A DNA stretch of 9,207 bases from T3Sed10-241 sp036751905. GTDB lineage: Bacteria > Bacteroidota > Bacteroidia > Flavobacteriales_D > Cryomorphaceae. The position numbers and the translations under genes were made by a program. Positions within the stretch are counted from its first letter, which is position 1. The number at the start of each line of letters is the position of its first letter. The stretch lies in NCBI GenBank assembly GCA_036751905.1, contig DAIOTP010000129.1, forward strand, positions 1-9,207. The letters run 5' to 3'. Below, in pieces: positions 1 through 7,700 of the stretch. The notes below the pieces were generated by a model. The model was not told the origin of the DNA. It did no database searches and saw only the letters and a program-made list of their open reading frames with translations.

Positions 1-1
1 G

Positions 2-184
2 CAGATGTCCTTCATGGCGGTGCTGAAGGAGCGCAAGTTAGGGAAAAGGGGGGTAGTGCGGAAAGGGGTAAGCTATTCTTGGGCCTGGCCTGAAGTGGGG
101 CTGCTTGGTTTGGTCATTTTGGATGGTTGGGTGGGGAGTGATTTGGGAGGAGGCAGAGCCGTGGGTGATTATTTACCTCACTAA
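2..184 (+). CDS. Possible 3' end of a gene cut by the window edge (unrecognised)
   Basis: Reading frame 2 is open from the first base to a TAA at 182-184, giving about 60 residues. The translation starts QMSFMAVLKERKLGKRG and continues through a basic stretch to a moderately hydrophobic, glycine-rich segment (EVGLLGLVILDGWVG), ending GDYLPH. I recognise no family. In its favour, the frame is open across the whole available length and its stop lies about 40 bases from the convergent stop of the next gene. Against it, the DNA is unusually G-rich on this strand, which suppresses stops by chance, and a second frame (105-287) is also open across part of it. It could equally be noncoding or a decayed gene end. 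No start can be assigned. Confidence 0.22.
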   Translation, partial: QMSFMAVLKERKLGKRGVVRKGVSYSWAWPEVGLLGLVILDGWVGSDLGGGRAVGDYLPH

Positions 185-225
185 AAATTTGAATATTGGC
201 GCTTTGAATCAACTTTGGGCCACAC

Positions 226-759
226 TTAATGATCGATATAGGAACCAGGCCCGTCAGCACCTGAGAAATAAGGCGCAACCCAAATGACTGCAAAAGCAAG
301 TAAAAGCAACAATGCATAGGTGAGTAAACCAACTTCTTCTTTTAAAGTGGTCTTGACAACAAGATAAAAATAAATGGTCTGAATCACCAACAAATTACCA
401 ACAACTGTAGCAAATCCAGGATCACTTGTTAATCCTAACTCGCATAGACCAGGATAATGCAGAAACGGTATAAGCCCTGAAGCAAAAAAGAAGATGAAGG
501 TTAAAGTACCCGTTGAAATTTGATCAGAATGGTTTTCAAGTTCTCTCACTCTCTTAAGTCGCGCCATTGCAGCAGCCATGAAATATATGAGTAGGGCAAT
601 TTGTATTGCCATTCTTACATATGGCCAATTCACAAGTACTGATTCGCCTCCCTCGGTAATAACATCTCGGTATTGATAATATACCGCCGACACAATCAAG
701 AGAACGGTAACCGTAAAAAAGATCGAGTTCAAAAATACATATTTGTTAAACTCTTTCAT
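226..759 (-). CDS. Hypothetical integral membrane protein, about five TM segments
   Basis: A 177-residue protein starting MKEFNKYVF (ATG complement at 757-759) and ending at TAA (complement of 226-228). Hydrophobic stretches suggest membrane segments at about residues 8-28, 47-67, 84-102, 116-135 and 143-164. Short charged loops lie between them: RLKRVRELENH after the second and KTTLKEE between the fourth and fifth, consistent with cytoplasmic positive loops. The tail (SGADGPGSYIDH) is polar. There is no signal peptide with a cleavage site; the first segment looks like an anchor. I recognise no family and see no catalytic motif, so no function is assigned. No Shine-Dalgarno-like sequence precedes the start, as is usual in Bacteroidota. 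It stands alone, with an empty region upstream and the weak convergent frame downstream. The clean alternation of hydrophobic spans and charged loops argues for a real gene rather than a chance frame. Confidence 0.72.
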   Translation of the reverse strand: MKEFNKYVFLNSIFFTVTVLLIVSAVYYQYRDVITEGGESVLVNWPYVRMAIQIALLIYFMAAAMARLKRVRELENHSDQISTGTLTFIFFFASGLIPFLHYPGLCELGLTSDPGFATVVGNLLVIQTIYFYLVVKTTLKEEVGLLTYALLLLLAFAVIWVAPYFSGADGPGSYIDH

Positions 760-983
760 TTTCTACTTGACTCAGATGGATTACTTCCTTGAATGAACTC
801 CTTGCAGTGCCAAAATAAAGAGAAATTGTTCGGTTTGTTCGGTTTTGGGGTGAAAAACTAGCAGAGGCCAGCCCGTGTCAACGGATATATTGGAATTTCA
901 ATGGGGAAAGGAACATGCAAGACAAGACCATCAATGCCTGTCACATCAAAAACGAGAATGAGTGAATTTTGAGGTGGATCAAA

Positions 984-1140
984 AAAAACACCACCTATAT
1001 TCCATACGGAGGTCAAAAGTACGGAATATTTGTATTACTTTGGCCTGCCTTCGAAGCTCCGCGACTGGCTCTTGCCTATGGGATGAATGGTCAGGTGACT
1101 GTGGGTGATGAGGGGTATGGTGAAGTGGGCGGGGTGGGGA
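984..1140 (+). repeat. Dispersed repeat, copy 1 (direct orientation)
   Basis: This segment matches the segment at 9062-9207 on the same strand. Both begin with AAAAACACCACCT, continue with a TTCCAT-CGGAGG box, then share a 41-base exact match (1035-1075 with 9127-9167) whose core contains TTCGAAGCTCCGCGACTGG. A G-rich end follows that shares GGGTATGGTGAAGT (1113-1126 with 9181-9194). Copy 2 carries 14 extra bases after the CGGAGG box, and copy 1 has extra bases between the 41-base core and the G-rich end. Neither copy contains a credible reading frame. The family is not one I can name. It could be a nonautonomous mobile element remnant, a palindromic intergenic element, or the decayed end of a gene. 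Confidence 0.8.
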
Positions 1141-1190
1141 TGGCGGCAGAGGCGGAAGTAACGTATGGAAAAAAGAGGGGAGGGTGAAAA

Positions 1191-1219
1191 AAAAACAACT
1201 CCTACGTTCCATGCGGAGG
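1191..1219 (+). repeat. Partial third copy of the dispersed repeat (A-rich start plus CGGAGG box)
   Basis: CCTACGTTCCATGCGGAGG at 1201-1219 is identical to 9072-9090 and matches 994-1012 at most positions. It is preceded by an A-rich run and ACAACT, as the other copies are preceded by an A run and ACACCA. The 41-base core does not follow, so this is only the first part of the repeat, placed about 50 bases after the end of copy 1. The box has a weak dyad (CCTACG against CGGAGG, one mismatch). Confidence 0.6.
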
Positions 1220-1518
1220 GTTGGTTGCGCGGATAGAATTGGCGATGCCACGTCTTTGCATAAGACAGATATCAATGCTATTTACCCGCCACTGCTCTTG
1301 GCTCGATTGAATCTTAATTCAAACGTAACATTGACTCTTGCAAAAGCCGTCAATAAGTGCCATCTTGCGCCGTGTTAATCAGGAACCTCGTCTAAAAATG
1401 TAAAAGTTCAGTGCATCGCACACTTTTCGGCATCAAAGAATTTGGTGAAAAGCGGATCAAACCTATTACACGGTATTAATTTGATGACTTACAAATAGAA
1501 AAGCTATCACAAGAACAA

Positions 1519-1548
1519 TTGGCAAAGCTTTGTTTTAACCTGTGTTTG
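1519..1548 (+). promoter_or_regulatory. Possible Bacteroidota-type promoter of the giant gene
   Basis: TTG at 1519-1521 is followed after 19 bases by TGTGTTTG (1541-1548). This fits the Bacteroidota sigma-A pattern (TTG near -33 and TAnnTTTG near -7) with one mismatch in the -7 box. It would place transcription start near 1555 and leave a leader of about 60 bases. A perfect 10-base palindrome, CAAAGCTTTG (1523-1532), lies in the spacer and could be an operator or chance. The call rests on spacing and one imperfect box only. Confidence 0.3.
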
Positions 1549-1617
1549 GTTGAATAAGACTGCAACTACCTCTTCTGAGATTTTTCTAGCTATACATAAC
1601 CAAATCATACAGAAGAG

Positions 1618-1725
1618 ATGACCACTCCGAAACCACTGTTCACTACAGCGTGCACACATTTTATTAGCACTATTGCCCTTATTGCTTTCCTGCTCATTGC
1701 GGGTACAGTTGAACGCGTCATGGCC
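1618..1725 (+). other. Sec signal peptide of the giant protein
   Basis: Residues 1-36 show a short N region with one lysine (MTTPKPLF), a hydrophobic core at about residues 16-29 (ISTIALIAFLLIAG), and a C region ending VMA before QQF. Cleavage after Ala36 fits the A-x-A-like rule (Val34, Ala36) and leaves an N-terminal Gln. There is a Cys at position 12, but it lies before the core and is not a lipobox, so this is not a lipoprotein. Confidence 0.85.
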
Positions 1726-4700
1726 CAGCAATTCGAAATTCTACCGAACTTTTGGCAAACCAATGGCGAAGTGAGAGCCATTGAGACGGATAAGGTAAAT
1801 GATATTGTCTATATCGGGGGGGATTTCACGAAAATAGGGCCGAACAATGCTAACGCAGCTTTGCTTAGCAGCATAGATGCAACTGTTTTGAAAAATTTTC
1901 AAATTCCCAACGGTCCGGTGAATATAGCAGTGGAAGACGGGCTGGGCGGCTGGTACATAGGAGGGGATTTTAGCGCTGTAGGCGGAGAAGCACGGCGTAA
2001 TCTTGCCCAGATAGATTCAAATGGCGTATTAACCCAATGGACACCAATAACCAATGGAAGCGTATATTCCATGTTGCTCCACCTGGGAAAACTCTATGTG
2101 GGAGGGGCATTTACAAGCATTAATGAGACTATACGCGGAGGACTTGCTGCACTTGATCCTGCTACGGGTGAATTACATCCATTTGACCCTGCTTTGAATG
2201 GTGCGGTACATACCATGGAAGTGACCAACAATACATTGTATATCGGGGGAAGTTTTACACGTGTTGATGCGAAGCATTATGGAAATGTTGCTATTCAAGA
2301 GGCTCCACAATATTTGTTTGTTGACAAAAGAGATATTTCAGATGAAAACCCGCGAGAAATACTGGCTTCGGTACCAGACGGCAATGGGGGTTACTTCATC
2401 GGTGGAGATTTTGATAGGGTGAACGGTGTGCCTCGGGCACGCATTGCGCATATTGACTCATTAGGAACCCTTACACCGTGGAATCCTGGGGCTGATGGGA
2501 ATGTCCGGGCCCTGAAACTCGATAATGGCGTACTTTACGCCGGTGGTGAGTTTGATTTAATTGGTGACTTGCGTCGTGCAAGTGTTGCAGCTTTAGATGC
2601 CGCAACCGCCGAGGTTTTACCCTGGAGCCCCAAGGCATCAGGTCCGGTAAATACTATTGACGTGACGGGTGATGCTGTGTATGTAGGGGGTTCATTCAGC
2701 ATGGTAGGTAAATTCGTTCCCATAGCTGGTATTTTTCATGAATCAGACGCAGAAATAGTTTCAATTGATGGAGTTATTCCAGATGGGGCAGTACTTGTAT
2801 CGGTACCAGATGGCAACGGCGGATGGTATGTAGGTGGAGATTTTACCACTTATAGCGGTTTGAATCGAAGTCGATTGGCTCAAATCGACTCGACTGGGCA
2901 GGTGACAGATTGGAACCCGGGAGCTGATGGAACGGTGCGCGCAATCGCCGTCTCCGGCAATACTGTTTACGTGGGCGGTGAATTCACACAAGCCGGCGGA
3001 GAAGTACGCATCAGGCTTGCGGCCATAAATGCCATTACGGGTACTGCCAACTTCTGGAATCCGAACGCCAACAATTCTGTCTATTCTTTAGCGGTTGCGG
3101 GCAATACGGTCTTCATTGGTGGGGATTTCACAAATGTGGCTGGTGCCTCCCGAAGCAGACTCGCCGCAGTGCGCTCAGACAACGGAGCATTGATTCCATG
3201 GAATACTTCAGCCAATGGGAGAGTAAATGCTTTGGTTGTCCATGACAATGTGGTGTACGCAGGCGGAGCTTTTACAACTGCAGCAGGTTCCAACAGATCC
3301 AGGATTGTGGCTATTAATGCCTCAAGTGGGGAGGTGTTGCCATGGAATCCAGGAGCGAATGGTGACATTGAGACCCTTGCGATTGGAAACAATGCGATTT
3401 TTGTTGGAGGTCACTTCACCTCTATCGCCGGAACATCGAGAAACCGACTGGCAGTGCTGGATATCAATACTTCTGCCGTCCTTGGATGGAATCCAAATAT
3501 GGACAATTTTGTTAGGACTTTGCTGGTGCGTGACGAAGTAGTTTATGCAGGAGGTGACTTTGGTTCTGTTGGTGGCAACTCATCTTTTAAAAGGCTCGTT
3601 GCTTTAGGTAGCAATGGGGCAGTAATTCCCGGAGCTACACCATCGGCTTCAAGTACCGTACAGACTTTAGCGTATAGCGAAGGAAAAATCTTTACCGGCT
3701 CTTCCTCAGGCTTCATCGGAGGAGATTCTCGCCAGAACGCAGCAGCATTTGATAAGATCACAGGTGCTATAAGGCCTTGGAGTCCTAATCCGGTAGGGGA
3801 AGTACTTGACATGAAAATTGCAGAGAATACTATTTTTCTGGGAGGAACCTTTTCTTCTCTTAACTTGTCTTCAGGCAGTGTTTCCAGGTTCAAAATTGCT
3901 GAAGTCGATCTGATCACTGCCATCCCTACTACCTTTGCACCTTCAGTTTTCACCCCAGGAATACAAAACGCGATAGTGAATGCATTGCTTGTGACACCCT
4001 CCACGCTTTATGCGGGTGGGTCATTTACGACAGTGAATGGTTTCACTCGAAATGGATTGGCGGCTGTCGACAGAGCTGGAGGAGCTACGACCAGTTGGAA
4101 TCCAAGTATGAACATGTCTGCGGAAATATTCGTGATGGAATTTTATGAAAACGACATAATCGTGGGTGGCAAATTTTTCAGTGCGGGAGGTCAAGGCAGG
4201 ACAAATGTGGCAAAGGTGTCGCTTCAGAGCGGAAATGGTACCCCATGGGATCCAAACCAACAATGGAGTAGTGTCAAGTCATTGTCCGTTCAAAATTCAG
4301 TGATTTTTATTGGATCCGATGCCAATCTGGTAGTTGGCGAGAACACCAGGAACAGGGCTGCTGCCTTCGATTTGGGCAGCGGTGATTTGCTCGATTGGAA
4401 TCCAAATGCCAATAATGTTGTCTATGCGTTGAAGGTTCATGAAAACTCGGTCTTTTTGGGTGGGTCATTTACAAATGTCGGTGGTTCGACCAGAAACCGG
4501 ATTGCTGAAGTTGATAATGAGAACGGATCTGTATCAGCTTTTGCTCCAAGCATATCACCTTCTGGCACAAACCGGGTATCTTCCATGGCCTTAAGCGATG
4601 ACGGCACTGCACTTTATATCGGGGGTCAGTTTTCGACGGTTAGCCCATTTGGATTTGGAATTACCAGAAATAATTTAGCTGCTTTTGATTTAGAGTTCGG

Positions 4701-7700
4701 GAATTTGCTGCCGTGGAATCCGAACGCCAATAACAAAGTGAATTCTGTCTTTTTCAAACCGGCTGACGACAATAACGGTGCGCAGATCCTGGTGTGCGGT
4801 GAATTCACTAGCATAGGATCGCAAATACGAAACGGAGCGGCGACCATTAATGTCAACGGCAACCTCACCTCATGGCAGCCTGAATTCTTGAGCACGAATA
4901 ACAACCTTTCATTCATATCCATTGGTTCCGGGAAGGTCTTCATAGGTGGTCTTTTTGAAGGGGTCGGTGCCATTGAAAAAAATCGAATCGCGGCGTTAGA
5001 TCTGTCCAGTGGATCACCTTTGTCTTTCCCGGTTAGCTTTAACAACCCCGTAAATTCCTTGCAAATAGCCGACTCAATCCTATATTTCGGCGGTGAATTC
5101 AACAATGTAAACGGCAACGCTCGCAATCGTCTCGCCGCCACCAATCGATTTACCGGAGAATTGCTGGATTGGAATCCGGGGGCAAGTGGCCCTGTTACTG
5201 TGATAAAGCACAAAGACGACCTTGTCTATGTAGGTGGTTTTTTCTCCTCTGCGGGAGGAGCTCAAAGGAACAGGGTAGCCTGCCTAAGTGCCGCAACAGG
5301 CTTTGCAACTATATGGAATCCAAATGCGAATGGCGCAGTTCACTCCCTTGCCGTTGAGGAGAATGTGGTATATCTTGGGGGTGCATTTACAACCATAGCA
5401 GGTACAACCAGGAATAGAATTGCCAGGGTCAACCGTGAAACAGGCCTTTTAAACCCATGGAATCCCAATGCCAATAGTACTGTCTTTGCAATTGCGGTAA
5501 GTAATTCCAGTGTTTATTTAGGTGGATCTTTCTCCCAAATAGGTGTAAAAGCGCAGCCGTATATAGTTGCAGTAAGTCCATTAACAGGGGTAGCACTTTC
5601 TTTCAATACGACGCTCGACAACGAGGTGAGAAACATTAAGCTCTTAGATAACAAGATATTTGTCGCTGGCGCTATGAGCAATGTCAATGGGAACCCTCAA
5701 CGTGCGTTTGTTGTCATGGATAAAGCCTCTGAGGAATTGTACCCTTCAAATCTGGACTTCGCCAATTCAGAGCCGACATCGGTTCGTGCCATGTCGGTGG
5801 CCGGTTCCAAGGTGTTTTTAGGCGGAAATTTCAGCAAAGCAGGTAACAGCGGAAGCAATCTCGCTGTTGCATCATTCGATTTCTCTGAATGCAATCTTGT
5901 GCTCGATTGCCCTTCTGTCCAAATTCCACTGCCCATAACCGGAGAAATTTTTCTCGATCCCAACCTCGTTGCAAACCAGTTAACCGATTGCAACGATGGC
6001 CTGATTAAATCTTTTAGTCCTTCATCGCTTGATTGCAGTAACTTGGGAGACAACGCGATCACGGCAATTGTGAGCAATCAGACAGGTGATACCGCTACTT
6101 GTGTGTTTCTGGCAAGGCTGGTGGATACTACTCCACCAATGATCACTACACCCGATACTTTAGTACTTGCTACCTTGCCGGGCAGCTGTGAGGCATTGGT
6201 TGAAGGTTTAGACACACCTGTAGCATCCGACAATTGCAGTGAGGTGACCCTTACCAACAATGCTCCACCAAATTTGCCGAAAGGCAACAATACCATCACC
6301 TGGACGGCCACAGACGCTGAAGGCCTGACATCCACAGCACTGCAGGTTGTGACCGTTATTGACAATGAACCTCCTTCATTGCAAGTTCCTGCCGACCTGA
6401 GCATCAACAGTGTTGCCTCTGCCTGTGGTGCACCCCTTCCAAGCCTTGGCACTGCAACGGCTACTGACAACTGCGATGTTCCGGTGGTGACCAATAATGC
6501 GCCATCTGCGTTTCCGGTTGGAACCAACTTCGTAACGTGGACAGCCACCGACGAAAGCGGCAACAGCATTACAGCCCAACAAGCGATCACCGTGGTTGAC
6601 AACAGACTGCCTACCATCACAGCACCAGAACATTTGCAATTAGCCGCGCTCACGGGAGTCTGCGAAGTAGATAATGTTGAGCTGGGCCTGCCTATTACTG
6701 CCGACAATTGCGGTGTTGCCTCAGTAAGCAACAATGCCCCGCTGAGCTTTCCAATAGGTACTACATCTGTAATTTGGACAGTGGAAGACCTTTCAGGAAA
6801 TACCGCAAGCGCCATTCAAACAGTCACCGTTTCTACGGATGAGGTACCCGAAATAACATGCCCCGAAAATGCCACCCGCGATGCCGACGACGCGGCATGC
6901 AGCTATTCGGTGCAGGAAGGAGAATTTATCCCCTCCATTGCTGCCAACTGCCCTATAATAAGTCTGACCAACGACTTTAATAACCTTGAGAACCTTAACG
7001 GGGCCTCCCTCCCACCCGGCACCACCGCAGTGACATATACAGTGGTGGGGGCAGGGGAAAACACCGCCGACTGCACGGTAAACATTACTGTGCTCGACGT
7101 GGTTCCGCCCACCATTGAGTGTCCTTCACCGATCAATACCAACACCCTTCCCGGGCAGTGTGGTGCAGAGGTGGAATTCAACATCCCCCCAACATCTGAC
7201 AATTGTGGCCTGCAATCCATGGAGCAAATTGCCGGACCTGCCAGCGGAGCATTTTTCCAGAAGGGAAGCACCGATGTGCTCTTCGAAGCTATCGATACCC
7301 AAGGCAACAGTTCAACCTGCACCCTCGAGGTACATGTGCTCGATCTGGAGCCTCCCGTGATTACAAATTGTCAGCTCTCAATTACGATCAACAGCAACCC
7401 CGGACAATGTGGGGCAATTTTTCAATATTTTGCTCCGTCCGGCACCGACAATTGTCCCGGAGCATCCATAGCGCAGGTGGCAGGCCTTGGCTCAGGCGCG
7501 CTGTATCCGATAGGCACCACCACTGAGTCGTACCTGCTCAGCGATGCAAGCGGAAATACTGCCACATGCAGCTTTACCGTTACCGTGGTCGATGTGGAGG
7601 CGCCAGAAGCTCTGTGCAATAACCTCACCGTAGAGCTCGACGCAAACAACGCGGCTACAGTGACCGGCGAGCAGCTCGGTGGAAATTCAAGCGACAACTG

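Larger units (their letters stand above)
760..1617. other. Long intergenic region between divergent genes
   Basis: These 858 bases separate the minus-strand membrane-protein gene from the plus-strand giant gene. They hold one copy of a dispersed repeat (about 984-1140), a partial repeat piece (about 1191-1219), a strongly purine-rich G/A tract on the plus strand (about 1097-1190), and a possible promoter near 1519-1548. A small direct repeat, TTCGG-TTTG followed by TTCGG-TTTTG, sits at 829-848. Between 1220 and 1510 I see nothing beyond short chance frames. Several 50-100 codon frames exist on both strands, but they overlap the repeat or the G-rich tract and have low-complexity translations. 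Confidence 0.6.

Noticed and set aside
819..965. Plus-strand open stretch ending MQDKTINACHIKNENE
   Set aside because: Bounded by stops at 816 and 963, short, with no recognisable motif; could be the end of a decayed gene, but nothing supports that.
969..1187. Plus-strand 72-codon frame over repeat copy 1
   Set aside because: It is the repeat itself plus a G-rich low-complexity tail. The equivalent frame is not kept in copy 2, so it is not coding.
979..1275. Minus-strand 98-codon frame rich in proline and histidine
   Set aside because: The translation is the complement of the G-rich tract (PPLPPSPPRP), which is low complexity, and it spans the repeat.
1184..1378. Plus-strand 64-codon frame starting MKKKQLL
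   Set aside because: It begins in the A run of the partial repeat and has no family, no start context and no continuation.
4626..5213. A 195-codon minus-strand frame opposite the delta-60 array
   Set aside because: Antisense shadow of the repeats; the motifs are reverse translations of WNPNAN and GGEF codons.
6078..6815. A 245-codon minus-strand frame opposite the HYR region
   Set aside because: It lies wholly inside the giant gene in antisense, its translation mirrors the repetitive HYR codons, and it has no recognisable domain. The plus-strand frame is clearly the gene.
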